Origin: Eleginops maclovinus
Taxonomy: Eukaryota > Chordata > Actinopteri > Perciformes > Eleginopidae
Assembly (NCBI RefSeq): GCF_036324505.1
Contig: NC_086353.1
Span: 188,501 to 252,500, forward strand
Direction of reading: 5' to 3'
Length of the DNA stretch: 64,000 nt
The notes under the pieces are model-generated. The model saw only the letters and a program-made list of their open reading frames with translations, had not been told where the DNA came from and ran no database searches. Position 1 is the first letter of the stretch; each line of letters opens with the position of its first letter. This document shows positions 39,146 to 52,009 of this stretch, one piece after another. The position numbers were made by a program, and so were the translations under genes.

Positions 39146-39220
39146 CACGGGGATTTTAGCCTTTGTAAACCATTTACATGCACTAAAACCTATACAACAC
39201 ACCACAGGAGAGGGAAAACC
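39146..39220 (-). mobile_element. Fragment of TTAA-type repeat (reverse)
   Basis: TTTTAGCCTTTGTAAACC...TTTACATGCACTAAAACC and CACAGGAGAGGGAAAACC are the reverse complement of the left part of the 48.5-kb and 56.0-kb copies. Confidence 0.6.
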
Positions 39221-39285
39221 AATCCACTGATTTTAAGCAAAGTGGATTTAATAAAGGCAACAGGTCTTTAAAGTGTTGTTGGACG

Positions 39286-39372
39286 ATTTTCGGATTCGAA
39301 CTGGCCTACTAGGCAGCGATGACCACATATGGTCCGCCAGCTCTCACCATGGCGCTATCTGGCGGCCCTGAA
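39286..39372 (-). mobile_element. tRNA-like SINE head (possible)
   Basis: On the minus strand, AGTTCGAATCCG resembles a box B and follows a GC-rich segment of tRNA-like spacing. No body shared with the 36.4-kb SINE is visible. It could also be a tRNA pseudogene. Confidence 0.3.
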
Positions 39373-40295
39373 GGCAACAGGTTTGAGAACGGACAGCTTT
39401 CGAGATCAGATTTAATGCAATTATACCGGTGGGCGTCAATTACTCTCCACACCTTTTCCTTTCCTCCGTTATACAATGCGCAACGATCGCATTTCATCGT
39501 CTCAAGTTAACTGATACTTGTTTCCTTTGATTTTTCCATCATTGGTGGGACCGGTTTACCTCTGCATTGCTGTACACCCTACACAACTACTTTTGAAATG
39601 TACGGTAAGGAAGAACCCCAGAAAAGGCAAACCTTTTTCCTTCATCTGTCAAGCAAGTATCACACTCTGAGGACAGATATTCAGTCCAATAATTGTAATA
39701 GAAGCTCTGAAACACCCAAAGGTTCGATCGACTGGAATTAGAGTTTGACGTGAAGCAGTTTTAATTTTCTAAAACAGCAAGTTCTCTTTTAGATTTGTTT
39801 TTACAGGAGTTGTTTGTTTGAATTGTTGCAGATATAACTCGAGTGGGCTCTCTCTATGTCTCACAAGGGCAGCAACCGAACACGGGTAAACACATGTACT
39901 GTGAGTTTCAAAGGATTCCCACTGGAGCTCTGAGACGAGCATGTTGCACTGCAGAGCTTTTCACACTTTGCCACTTTGTCTAAGGTGAGAACAAGTTCAT
40001 GGAGGAGGGCAAGAACTGAACTTCGGAGTCTCCCTTTTTTCTTACAGACGTTACGGTGAAAACTTGTTTCTCAAAAATGGTATTGGTTGAATAAAAGAAG
40101 GGATATTTAGGTCATAAATACGAGTGAAAATACCTCATTCAAAATGTTACTTAAAGAGAGTGTGTGTGTGTGTGTGTGGCCTGCAGGGAGGCTGTGCAGG
40201 ACTGATTGGGTTGGTGGCCTGCTCTCTGACACGGTGCTGTAACGGTACCAGGATGATTTATACTGGGCTTAAATTGGATGTTTCATGAAAACGCA

Positions 40296-40344
<49 letters not shown>

Positions 40345-43300
40345 GTAAACCTTGCACCTCATCCTTAAAAACAGTCAGAGAAGGTGAGGTTGGATTTGGA
40401 TTTGCGAACTCCTGAAAGACTCAGTAAATTTCTGTAGAGTTTGCTTTTAATCACATCACTCAAACTAGATGCAATGACGGGAGGCGGGACCTATCTGCAC
40501 GTACGTAGAGATCAATAACTGAAGATATTTTGCCTGATTTCTTGCAACACACGTCAGACATGATGCCCAAATAACATCACGCTGAAAATGATTTGTAAAA
40601 TTATGAAATATGTCTTTGACACGGCCGTCCACAAGACGTAAAGATGTTATATATGCATGTTGTCTACGTGGAGATCGGATCATTTGGCCTCATTCGCGTC
40701 TGAAAGCACACATTTGCATCTATCCAGGTCTTTGCATTTACTGTAGATGTAAACGTGTTGCTCAGAAACTCACTTCCTGTCTGTTGTGAACGCACCATGA
40801 GGTTTTTCTGGAGATCTATCGGATCCTCGGAGAGTGTATTCCTGGATCTGAGAGATGCGACCTCTCCTTTTGTCTCCGTTTCTCCTCCCTGACACCTTAA
40901 TCTCAGTGGACCATTGACCTTCTATCTTTCCTTTCTTTATTATGTTCCCTCCCTTACCTCTTTACCTTATTTCCTCCACCTATCCTTCTTGTTTAGCGTG
41001 TTTTCTATCCTATCATTGTCAGTATTTCTCTTCTCCATCAATCTAACACTCTCTCCAGTTAAGTGGCCTGCCTCTCTCGCCCTCCCTTTCTGTGTGACCG
41101 TCTCTTCCCCCTTGTCTCTCCTCCCTCTCTGTATTTTTCACAAAGGCAACTGACATTTCCGGCTGATGCCTCCTCCTCCCTCTTGGCCTTTTAACGTCAC
41201 CTTTTGTGCCACTTTCTTTCTTCCTTCATTTGTCATTTTTGAAAATAAGCTCCTTTTTTTAGCCCAACTCTTTTTGTATTCCATTTATTCCTGATCCTCC
41301 CGCCGGACCGCTCTCACAGGAGGACACCTTTTGGCTTTCCCTCTAGCTTTTTACTTGTTCGCAACATCAATCCTTTTTTGATTCCCAATGTCCTTGGCTT
41401 TCCACTCCCTGTGTGCATATTTTTTCGTCCTTCAAACATCTCCTGAATATTTCCCACACTTGGGAACTTCCTAAATGTCCTTGTGTTTTCCTTTTTGTCT
41501 TTACTCATGTATCCAACCCTAACCCTAACTTTGGTATTTCTTTCTTTCCTCTTTTCTTGACCCCTCTTTGTACACTACAGTCTTTCCCTCCAATGTTCTG
41601 CGTTGAAAAGGCTCAAACATGCACGACTTGATTTAATATTTGTACTTTTAATTGCTTAAAATCTCCCTTTAGCGCAGCTGAACTGAGGGACTACACATGC
41701 TGAGGTACGACTTAACAAAACACTGTGGCAACACTGAAAGACCGGAGGCTTATTTACACAGTAAATCCTTCCAAATCGCCCCGGCAGGACTGGTGACACA
41801 GAATAGATCTTCTCCTTGTCGTAATACGGTGCCAGGCTGTGTTTTCTCATCGCTGCCCTGTGGCGATCGCTGTTTCTGGAGCGGGGATACGACTTGTGCA
41901 AAAGTAGGACAGTGTGTGTCTGCAGGCGGCGCAGCAGTGACAGAGAGCAGGGGATGAAAGAGAGGACTCGCCGAGAATCTGTCTTATGTTTCAGTCAGAT
42001 CTCACCTCAGTGGATTATGGTTCTGGTTTACCATTTAATTCTTTGATCTGACATTGGCTGACGTAAAAATATAATACAACTTGCTCGTTACTACTACTTG
42101 TGGTGCGAGATGCAAGCGACCCTAAGCATGAGTCAAAATATAGACATTTCTTTATGCAACTACACAACAATTCTAGCCTAGGAATCTGGTAAAATCCCAG
42201 CGTTAGAGATCAGAAAAAAAACCTCTTTTTCAATTCAAAATAATGAGAGTCCCAATAAACTGTCTTACTCCACAGGTCTGTAGCAACCACACAGTTTTCC
42301 AGGGTTTTTGAGAGACAGGAAATCCAAACCAAACCTTTTTGATCCTGTATAAATTCACTACATCCCGATCTAAACATGCCATACATACCTCCTAAAGGCT
42401 AACACTAGAGGAACTCATTGTTTAATTTTCCAGTTCATTCTTACCTTGAGAAATCCACCTTAAGGTTTAAGGACATAGCTTCTCATTAGGTGAGCATTTA
42501 AGCTAACAAGTGCATCGATCAGCAACTGACCTTAAATGCATTGAAAAAGACATTTAGTTGTTTTTCCAAAAGCTAGAATTTGAATGTTTGTTGGAGATTT
42601 TAAGTTAGTTTGTCCGGAGTAATATGCTCCAATGATTTCTGCTTCTAATACTTTAAGTATAAAAGCTGGAGCAGCGTGATGTTATGAGACTGTAGGTAAG
42701 ATGCAACGATTTGACTTTTGTTGAGATGATTAACTAGAAGTACACTTAATACTCCAAATCTGACCCTGACGCTGTCTTCCCTCTTGTCCACTGGGTCCAT
42801 ATGCATTGGGAGATGCAGTGCTAAGGTGCAGGGTATAGCCTTATCCTTTTTTTTTTATCTGCTCCACTTTCCCATTTCTTATCAGCCCTGGAGGGTGAGC
42901 AGGGATTAGTCCTGGAGAGAAGAGGGTAAGTGCACAGAGACTCTAATACCTTGTAAAACCCCACACTTTAATCTGGTTCCTCGCCTTGTAGCAGATCTAG
43001 AGTTTGCACACTGAGTATGATTTATGCCGAAGTGAGCGGTAACAGCAGAGAGGACATGCATGAGGGTTAAACAGATAACTGGGTGGATGGAGGATGAGGG
43101 GAGTGGGTTAGAAAGATGATATACGATGTAGCGGGAGGAAAAGAACAAACCGGGAACTTTAGAAAGAGAAACCTGCAGGACTATGGTGATTAAGATTTAA
43201 ACCTCCTTCCCGGACTGACGTCAAGAAACCCCGGGCTCAAGAGCTTTTTCTTTTCTCCATCACGCCTTCAGTCGGACTAACAATGTTTTAATGAAACAAC

Positions 43301-43876
43301 ACCAAGCACACAATGGGTCAGCATGACGGGTCCAAAAATAAGTGCACTCAAGCTCAAGCACTTAAGTGCAAGTGCTCAGTGGAAGTGAGTCATTTGAAGT
43401 GCAGCATTGTCAGGAGCAGTTAACACCTTTGTTGCCAAAAGGCCTGCAATTATGGTCTTTTGGTCTTCAATTTAAATCCCTTTCAAAAGAGAAAATTACG
43501 TCCCCACATCTGATCACGGTGAGATCTAAAATTCGAATACTATATTATAAAACCTTTCAGCGAAGGACTCGAGGTGGAGGGTTGATGTATTGTCGTTCTG
43601 CAACAACATAATAGAAGTTTGGGAAAATTAAAGCCTTTGATGTAAATCCAATATCGGGTCTTTCTTTCAATTTGTGACACATTTTAATTTAGTGCCTGTT
43701 AAACTGATAAAAGCCCGGTCAGCGTCAGCACTACTGTGTGTTTGATATTCATGTTTGTCTTATCCTGTTTAACATGTATTTCCACATTTTCCATCATTGT
43801 TTAACTTCCACTGTTTCACTTTTTTAAGTCCTTCCATGTCTTAAGTGTATTTTATGTTGCCCTGTTGGCTCGGGAC
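39373..43876. other. Non-coding stretch; no gene seen
   Basis: Holds a short (GT)n at about 40162-40178, an (ACGC)n/(AC)n run at about 40293-40337, and a roughly 600-bp pyrimidine-biased stretch at about 40900-41520 with a CCAACCCTAACCCTAAC patch at 41514. No conserved peptide. Confidence 0.5.
40293..40337 (+). repeat. (ACGC)n/(AC)n compound microsatellite
   Basis: CGCA tetranucleotides grade into CA dinucleotides. Confidence 0.95.
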
Positions 43877-44152
43877 TTAAAGGGGACAAATTCTCCTCAT
43901 TTTCAGGTTCAAATGTCTATTTTGTGTTTTAATTTCCAAACATCTGTGTGTGTTGTAGTGAGTGTAACGTTGTGATGTCACTATGTTGTTGAAGTAAGCA
44001 AAGGAGTCCAATGGAGGCGTTTCAGGTAGGGGGGAAGGAGGGTGTGTAGGGGGATTTTAGCCTTTATAGACCATTTACATGCACTAAAACCTATACAACC
44101 ACTACAGGAGAGGGAAAACACCAACGAGCACAGTAGGGCCCCTTTAAGATGT
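43877..44152 (-). mobile_element. TTAA-type repeat (composite, reverse copy)
   Basis: The left edge TTAAAGGGGACAAATTCTCC plus TTTTCAGGTTCA resembles a common fish MITE end. The right part (about 43965-44152) is the reverse complement of the TTAAAGAGGCCC family: TGATGTCACTATG, GTAAGCAAAGGAGTCC, TTTACATGCACTAAAACC and GGGCCCCTTTAAG. It may be one element with different ends or a nested pair. Confidence 0.55.
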
Positions 44153-45204
44153 GCAGCTCGTGTGCGTTAAGACTAAAACACTTTGAATCTTTGAGTAATT
44201 ACTTAATGTTTGCACTAAGACAATAAAGTAAGATCGTAAACACGATAGGGATACCTGTCGTAACAGAATGTCAACACTGTCATTGTGAGCGTTAGAATTA
44301 AGCCTCAAACACTACCGTGTCCCCACAGTCTCACAGAGCTGACGCCGTGCACTTGTATTCCTTTGTTTTCACTTCCAACTCAAATACATACACTTGAAGT
44401 TTGCCAAGTGATCACCACGTGCAAAAGAGAAAAGCTTTGTTTCAAATTGGGGTGTTTTTCTAAAGATGAGACACAACCCAAAGAGCTGACCTTTCTTAAT
44501 CTTTTATTTATCCAGGGAGAGTGGACTGAGTTGGCAGCTGCCCGCTACACCCACACCATTGTCTGTCAGAGGCTGAACAACCTTAGACTCCCTTGTGGTT
44601 TTACCAAAGGCCAAAAGGTTATCAGAAATTATGATTATCCCAGAAGCCACTGCTCAAACACCACCACCTCCTCTCTCTGATGCTACTGTATGGAGACCTG
44701 CGGTGCTTCACAATCCATATTGTGTGAACAGTAGACAGTATTGTCCATTTCAACTTGGAGAATATGTTGGCTTACTGGGATTTTGAAAGGGGATAGAACG
44801 GGTACACTCAGACCAAAGATGCCAGGTGATGGTGAACTGAAAAGCATCGGATCAGCAGGAATTGTATTGTCACAAAGACAGCATGCCAATTAGGGCTTTT
44901 TGTTTCTAATGCTACAAAAATGGGTTTATTTAATCCAATGTGTTCTTTCTTCATTCGTCCAAACCTCTCCTAGTTGGCTGACAGTTATCCACAACGTAAA
45001 TACAAAGAGTTGATATTCTTCCTTCCTTTATTTAAGTCCTGATTCAACACTTTGAGCAGGTGGGTGTTTCTGTCAACAGGTAACACCGCGGAGGCCCGTC
45101 ACCTGTGGGTGTCAACGCTGACTGCAGAGTGCGTGTGAAAACGTCGGAGACAAGAGTGTGAACAAGTGACAACTCAGTCTACTCTGTGGCAAAGATTCTA
45201 ACTC
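44153..45204. other. Non-coding stretch; no gene seen
   Basis: No conserved peptide or repeat recognised. Confidence 0.5.
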
Positions 45205-45428
45205 ATGCCCCTTTTCCACCAAACCAGGTCCAGTTCTAGCTCTGTGGAAGTGCTCTTCTGCTCCGAACCGGTTCCGAGTGGTTCTTCTTTTTCAGCCCCA
45301 GTGCTGCGTCGTGATGGGTGATGTTAGCATAGCAACCGAAGCGCTGCGGTGGAAACAGGCAGAACCGGTGATTAATCGGGCACTAGCTCAGAACTGTCGC
45401 TGGAACCGCTTTAGTGGGAAAGGGGCAT
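45205..45428 (+). mobile_element. 224-bp TIR-bearing MITE
   Basis: The ends are inverted: ATGCCCCTTTTCCACCA at the left and TAGTGGGAAAGGGGCAT at the right. Further in, CCGAACCGGTTCC pairs loosely with GCTGGAACCGC. No coding capacity. Target-site duplication is not obvious, so the superfamily is unassigned. Confidence 0.75.
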
Positions 45429-47080
45429 CCGAGGGCTTTATTAACACTGAGCAAGTGTTTAGTAGAAATCACACATGAACCTGCAGTCTCTGTTTATCAT
45501 TCTGACTGAAAGTGCGTTTGGTGTTCAGGGCACAGAGTCTGGATTACTTCCATTTATTAGTGTAGGATATATCCATCTTGCACTCGACTTGTTTGCAAAG
45601 GAGGAAGTTCTGATCATGTGCAGCCATAGCCATCGGCAGAAAGCTGTAGCTGTTGTGCATATGGGTATCAAACCTTTACATCTTGGATCCTCTCTGATGC
45701 TGTGTTGGTTGTCTCTTGTATTCTGTGGCTTCTGCTGCATTGTTTCCCCAATGCTCAACTTTTCCCCCTTACTCAGCAGCTCAGCGTTTGATTGTCCCAC
45801 CTTCATCCCTCTGTCGGATGTTCGGCTCATGTCTCGACACTTCCATCCCAACACTCGTCACTCATCTTCAGGCTCTGAAAGCATCCCACCTGAAGCTGAG
45901 GTGACAGGCAGTAGGAGTCTCACGGAGCTCCAGGAGGAAAAAGGTAACGAGTGAGTGTACAGTCTTTGAGTAAAACCAAAATGCTTGTGTTTACCAGGGC
46001 TGCAAAAAACACATGGTCTCTTTCAACCCTCCAAACAAACTCAGATTGATTAATCAGTACTTTTCACTCATATGTGAAATCTAAATTTAACTAGTTGTTT
46101 CAGGTCAGCGTTGCGGTACACTTAACCTGTAGCTTGTACACACACAACAGCTCCAGGTTGTCTTTTTCACCCTTGGTCATTGCATTTTAACCCTCTCAGC
46201 TTGCTGTAAACAGATCACATAATCCCAAAAAGGGCTATTATTAATCATGGAACGCTAGTCAGATAGTGGACAAGGAGTGGTTTGGCCTGTGGAAGACACT
46301 ACTGCACCTCTATAGATATTAAACTAAGAACACATCAAACTGGACCCGTCTTAATTGAGAGAATCTAAGAGTATGTGAAAGTGATAAGGCTTCTTTAAAT
46401 GCATCAACTACAACAAAAAAGGACCGATAATATGAGAATCAAGCGGGAAAATATCTCTTTAAAAGACGCATCCCCTTTTTTCATATGAGACCAGGTATCC
46501 ACCTTCTGTTGGTCCACTTTAAGAACACTGAGTTTAGTCAACAGCCTAAATTTAAACATTACAAAGTGCTTTTGTGAAATTCCATTTGGCAATTTTCCCG
46601 TGATCCCAAAATCAAAACTGCCCTAACTTTATTCTTCGTTGGTTTTATTGTAAGAAGATCTCTATCTGACATCAGTGTTCAGGCTGCGGATCCTGCTTCA
46701 GGTAATTGTGAAAACCACTCCCATTGGTTATGACCACTGGCCCTTTAATGAACCGACACAGCAACAACTGGCTTCATTTCAATGTGTGCTAGTTAAAGAA
46801 GTGTAGCATCGCCAACGAGCGTTTGTCAGATGTTAAACTACCTGAATTCCAGCCTGCTATAAATAACTGACCTGTATCATACTAACCTACACCACTATCG
46901 GCGTTAAACTCCCGCGTTTTCGCAGAGCGATCGGCTCCGGATGCATCTCGTTAGCCCACCAGAGGCCCGAGCTTCAAACACCCCCACACTGCTGCTGCTG
47001 CTATAAATAGAAACCAATCTGCAGCACCACCTAATGAGCGCCATCCACTTCACCCCACTGTCAACAACCAGCCACTGTGC

Positions 47081-47081
<1 letters not shown>
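45429..47081. other. Non-coding stretch; no gene seen
   Basis: The 159-codon frame at 45475-45954 has no recognisable domain. Otherwise unremarkable. Confidence 0.5.

Positions 47082-47119
<38 letters not shown>
47082..47119 (+). repeat. (GT)n microsatellite
   Basis: GT run of about 38 bp. Confidence 0.95.
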
Positions 47120-47121
<2 letters not shown>

Positions 47122-47175
47122 AGTTTAAATATACAGCTGACCATGCTGTTTTGATCAAATCACCTTTCTGGCAAG

Positions 47176-47307
<132 letters not shown>

Positions 47308-48536
47308 TTCTCGCTATCCTTTGTTGCTAAAAATAGACGAAGCAAATGTGGAAGTTGCCTTGGCAGCATGACGGCCGCTCGACAGGCACATTGCCCTCGC
47401 TCTCTCTCTCCCTCTCTCACCTTTCTTTCTTCTCTGTCGACTGTTTCAAGTTTTCTTTTGTCACCTTAACTTGCTCTCATCTTGCTGACCTGGCTTTGCT
47501 CCATAAATGGACGTGTGTGTGTGTGTGTGTGTAAATGTGTAACTATGGCAGTGTTGCGTAGCCTACTTGCACATGCTAATGCACATGTGTTGGCATTAAT
47601 ATGTAACTGTGTTGTGTGTTTCCATGATGTGTAATCGGTGTTGCGCACGCACAACAACGTCAGCCTTTGGACTTTAAATAACACGTGATGATGAAAGTAG
47701 ATGCATTATTGTAAACATAGACTGATAGCCTACTTACGTTTCCTACAGTACTCACTTATTCAGGAACTCATCAACTGCATCAAGTTTTGAGTTTCGAGAC
47801 TTAATTAATAATCACCTAATTAACTTCCAGCTTCTGTGTGTTAACGTCACACCTCTCCGCATGCAGAGGAAGAAACCTCAATGGTGGAGATTGCTTGTTG
47901 TACAGGAGTCCAATTGGAGTTTGTTTCTGATCTAAGTGACGTTAATTATAATGAAGGTTAGTATTCAGCTCAATACATATCCAACAGCCTTTATTGTAGC
48001 CTTACATTTCCATCCTTTAATATGTGTTGTCCCTAAATGTATCTTTACACAGGTCTACAAAATGCATTAACTTGGATCAGTACACAATAAAGTGCAGGTG
48101 TTTAAAATACAACACAGTGCACCTGGTTCATAGATACCCCTGTGATGATCAAAGGAACTGAGCTACACTTTTTATAAATACTACAACAATACTTTGAGAT
48201 TTGCTCGACAACTCATACAAATCTCAAACCTCGGACAGACTTCTGAACTAGGTCAACTTTTTCCTGATATTTTAAGTCAGCAGTAACTTCTAAGCTTTTC
48301 AGACAGGAAATGACCCGAGGTAGGTCATCCCTGTGTGTCTGATATAAATGTGTCTGGATCTTCCTTTATCATTTGTCCTTTAGGTGGCTTTTTGTGACAG
48401 ACAGAGCTGTCCTCTGAGATTTCCACACCACTGCAGAAGGACATCTTTTCTCAGTGGAAATCACTTTAAAGTTTCTGCAATGTTTTGAACTCTGCATTTC
48501 TTCAGGCACTTTCTTGGTTTCCTCTCTCTAGGAACT
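47308..48536. other. Non-coding stretch; no gene seen
   Basis: A short (GT)n at 47513-47531. No conserved peptide. Confidence 0.5.
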
Positions 48537-48850
48537 TAAAGAGGCCCTATTATGCTTTGCTGTGTTTTCCCTTTCCTGTAGTGTGTTCTATAGGTTTTAG
48601 TGCATGTAAATGGTCTGTAAATGGCTAAAATCCTGAGGCTTCTGTCCCACACAGTATCCTGCCTGAAAATGCATCCCTTGGAGTGCTTTGTTTACTTCCT
48701 GAACACAGTGACATCACTATGTAACACTCACGCTCCTATTGGCTAGCTCTCCAAAAATATTCCACGTGACTGGCTAAGGGGCGGGACATCTCTAAACGGT
48801 TGACCAGTCACAACACAGGGCTTATTGTTCATTGAAAACTACAAAAGGCC
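48537..48850 (+). mobile_element. TTAA-type non-autonomous repeat
   Basis: Left end TTAAAGAGGCCCTATTATGC, followed by CCTTTCCTGTAGTGTGTTCT, GTTTTAGTGCATGTAAATGG, GTGACATCACTATGTAAC, CTCCTATTGGCTAG and GGGGCGGGACATCTCTAAAC. It is one of the best-preserved left halves of the family in the window. The right boundary is uncertain and no transposase is present. Confidence 0.7.
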
Positions 48851-49883
48851 TGATGTTGACACAGGGACTGCGTTCTTCTTATCTCTCATGTTGTGACGTC
48901 TGATCAGCTGGTTGATCTGTGAGAGGCTTCTCTCTCCATCCTTTTTTTTCAGTGTTGATTGGGTTTCAACCCTACATTAATTAGAGCGATCATGGCTCAA
49001 TAGCTGCAGATCTATTGTGCTCAGCCACCTGCTGGGAGTGACACTCTGGGAGCCCGTGCACACATCTGTGACACAACCGAAGTTCCGGTCCGCTCAGGTG
49101 ACAAACGCTGTCCCCGCTTCGATGGGGAAGAGAAAATTATAGCAATCAATGCATAAATAGACCCAGTTGGAACGCTACATACAGTATGTATTATTGACCG
49201 GGCGGGGGGGTCTTATACCTCATTTGCATTATTGCTTTTGACATTTAAAATTGTAATCTGACAGATTCTGGCTTCTTTCATTTTGGGAACAATGTATTAA
49301 CTCCCAAAAGATCACCTGCCAATCACCTGGTGCCGATGTGACCCCTGTCCTTTGCTCTTTATTGGATATGTCTGCAGAAATGTGTGTCGATGGGTCGGTT
49401 ATCCAGAGTGGAATATCTCAACAAGCATCAGTTGAATTGCAATGGCATATTTAACACATTTCCATGGTTCCAAGTGGATAATACTTAAAGACTTGGCTGG
49501 TCCCCTGAATCTCCCTCCAGCAATACAATCAGTTTGACATGTTTTGGTTCAGCGTCAAATGTTCGATGAGTGTACTGAACATTTGTAGGGACATCTGTTA
49601 TGTTCACAACAGCATAAATCCTAATCTTTGTGAACCTCTTTTCATGTACCTTATCTGCAAATGGAATTAGTTCAGGTTTCTGTCTAAACTCCTGCAAAAA
49701 TAATTAAAATTCCCATTAGCCGCAGCTGTAGGTTTTAACACAAATTAACGCGCTTAACGTCATAAAGGCGCTATTGGGGCTTAGTGTCTACTGAGGGAAC
49801 ATCTCCAAAAAACGGTACTAAATACAATTCCTATTGAGTGCCTCCAAGACAAATATAGTACTGTAGAATCAATAAACTGATCA
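48851..49883. other. Non-coding stretch; no gene seen
   Basis: No repeat or conserved peptide recognised. Confidence 0.5.
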
Positions 49884-50358
49884 GGAAAGCTGGCTCTGTC
49901 ATCAGCATCAAAATGGACCCTTTAGGCTGTGTTGGAGAAGAGGACTCTGAACAAACTGTTGTCAATCATGGATACCCCCCCCCACCACCACCACCCACCC
50001 TCTCCACCTGCAGCTGGACAGCGGAGCTCCTTCTCCAACAGACTGCTCCAGCTCCGCTGTCACAAGGACAGGTACAGGAGAACCTTCCTGCCCTCTGCAG
50101 TAACTCTGTACAATAATTCCCCTCTGGCTGCAGGACTCTCTGCTCCATAGCCTCTCTGTGAACTGGACTTAACGTGCACACTTTCACAATTGACATTGTA
50201 CTTATTATACTGATTCAAAATTCCATTTCATTGCCTTATTTGTACATTTGTATAATTCTAATTATTTTATCATATATTTGTTTTGCTTCTTTTTGTTTTT
50301 CGCTGCTGCCACGAAAACATGTTCCCAGTTTGAGATAAATAAAGTGTTTCTGATTCTG
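49884..50358 (+). mobile_element. 5'-truncated LINE 3' end with C-terminal ORF2 remnant
   Basis: The plus-strand frame at about 49929-50110 encodes the typical end of a fish LINE ORF2 (RSSFSNRLLQLRCHKDRYRR then TFLPSAVTLYNNSPL). A 3' UTR follows, ending CCCAGTTTGAGATAAATAAA and GTGTTTCTGATTCTG. A C-run and CCA repeats at 49976-50000 interrupt it. The RT domain is absent, so the copy is dead. Confidence 0.75.
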
Positions 50359-51114
50359 TACATGCACACAGTGTATCACTATGGTATATCAGTGATTTAA
50401 AGATCCCACATGTGGGTGAAACACAGTAGCATGTAACGAAAACTAGTAATTGTTAAAGATTTTCCTTTAATCTGACTCAGAAATAAAGCTCTGCTATGTG
50501 CGACTAACCAACAAAAACATGTCCTTCAAGATAGATTTAAACAGCCTCATATGTAGTGCATCATGTTCTACAGGAACAGGAAAGCATCGATATTCATTGT
50601 TGTGAAATACATTTCTAAAGTGGTGAAGTTTTACAAATGTCTATCAAATATCATGACTACATTCTGTTATTAACTTTCAAATGTTGCATCAAAGACTTTT
50701 CTCAAGGCAGGTTTTTGAAAGAGCAGATATTTAGCTCTCTCATAGCATCCAGTGCAGTATGCAGATTCTGTGAAATTGTCAGTTATCTGGGCAGCGGTCC
50801 AGGGGGGAATTCTAATTCTGCAGAAAAATAAAAGTCCATCTCCCTGGACAGAATATCTCCCAAAATAGGGTTGAACTTTGCAAAACATCCGACATAAAAG
50901 CCTTTCTACAGTCGCTGCACAGGCAGATAAACACTGGTGTTTTAATGTTATCTTAATGTGAAAAGGGCAGCATGTTATCGCCTTCAGTGCTAACTCTCAA
51001 AAGCACATTAATGTCACCAAACAGCCCGCAAGATCAACATCCCTCACAGAAGGAAGTCCCCCATGTGTTTTGCTTAAGGACACACACAGAAAGCTGACCT
51101 GATGATCTCTAAGT
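50359..51114. other. Non-coding stretch; no gene seen
   Basis: No repeat or conserved peptide recognised. Confidence 0.5.
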
Positions 51115-51377
51115 GTGCAGGATGATGCACTTTACCGGCCAGAAAAGAGTGCTGCAGGTATGAGCCCCAAACCAATAAGTGAGTCAGGAGTTTAGCACTT
51201 CCTCTTGTCTCGAAGTTTGAATGTTTTATTGGTTTGAAGTGTAAAATAAGGTATGTGGTTAACACAAGCTGAAGAGATTTTCACGTTTTGTTCTACCACA
51301 TAAAACACGTCAGTAAAGTGAATTCAAAAATGGTAGTTGCTAAGTGTCTAAATGAGACGACTAAACATAATCCCGCT
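51115..51377 (+). repeat. Left flank shared with the other 72-bp arrays
   Basis: Contains GCAGGTATGAGCCCCAAACC, AAGTGAGTCAGGAGTTTAGC, AACACAAGCTGAAGAGATTT and GTGTCTAAATGAGACGACTA. Diverged versions precede the arrays at 57.8 and 63.0 kb, so the arrays belong to a dispersed repeat family. Confidence 0.7.
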
Positions 51378-52009
51378 CAACATCAAGCTCCTTTAGCTTA
51401 GTGGTGGTGACCTGAAGTCATGTGACCGTGCTCTAGTTCCTTTATAGCCCAACATTAGCCTCCTTTAGCTTAGCGGTGGAGACGTGAAGTCATGTGACCG
51501 TGCTGTAGTTCCTTTATAGTCCAACATTAGCCTCCTTTAGCTTAGCCGGTGGTGACGTGAAGTCATGTGACCGTGCTGTAGTTCCTTTATAGCCGAACAT
51601 TAGCCTCCTTTAGCTTAGCGGTGGTGACGTGAAGTCATGTGACCGTGCTGTAGTTCCTTTATAGCCCAACATTAGCCTCCTTTAGCTTAGCGGTGGTGAC
51701 GTGAAGTCACGTGACCGTGCTGTAGTTCCTTTATAGCCCAACATTAGCCTCCTTTAGCTTAGCAGTGGGGACGTGAAGTCATGTGACCGTGCTGTAGTTC
51801 CTTTATAGCCCAACATTAGCCGCCTTTAGCTTAGCAGTGGGGACGTGAAGTCATGTGACCGTGCTGTAGTTCCTTTATAGCCGAACATTAGCCACCTTTA
51901 GCTTAGCGGTGGAGACGTGAAGTCATGTGACCGTGCTGTAGTTCCTTTATAGCCCAACATTAGCCGCCTTTAGCTTAGCGGTGGTGGCGTGAAGTCATGT
52001 GACCGCGCT
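51378..52009 (+). repeat. 72-bp minisatellite array 1, about 8-9 copies
   Basis: The unit carries CAACATTAGCCTCCTTTAGC, TTAGCGGTGGTGACGTGAAG, TCATGTGACCGTGCTGTAGT and TCCTTTATAGCC in order. Copies are 95% or more alike by eye, apart from recurrent G/A and T/G variants. One copy (near 51707) has GTCACGTGACC where the others have GTCATGTGACC. Confidence 0.95.

Noticed and set aside
45475..45954. 159-codon plus-strand frame with a hydrophobic stretch
   Set aside because: No signal peptide at its start, no domain, and no plausible splice partners.
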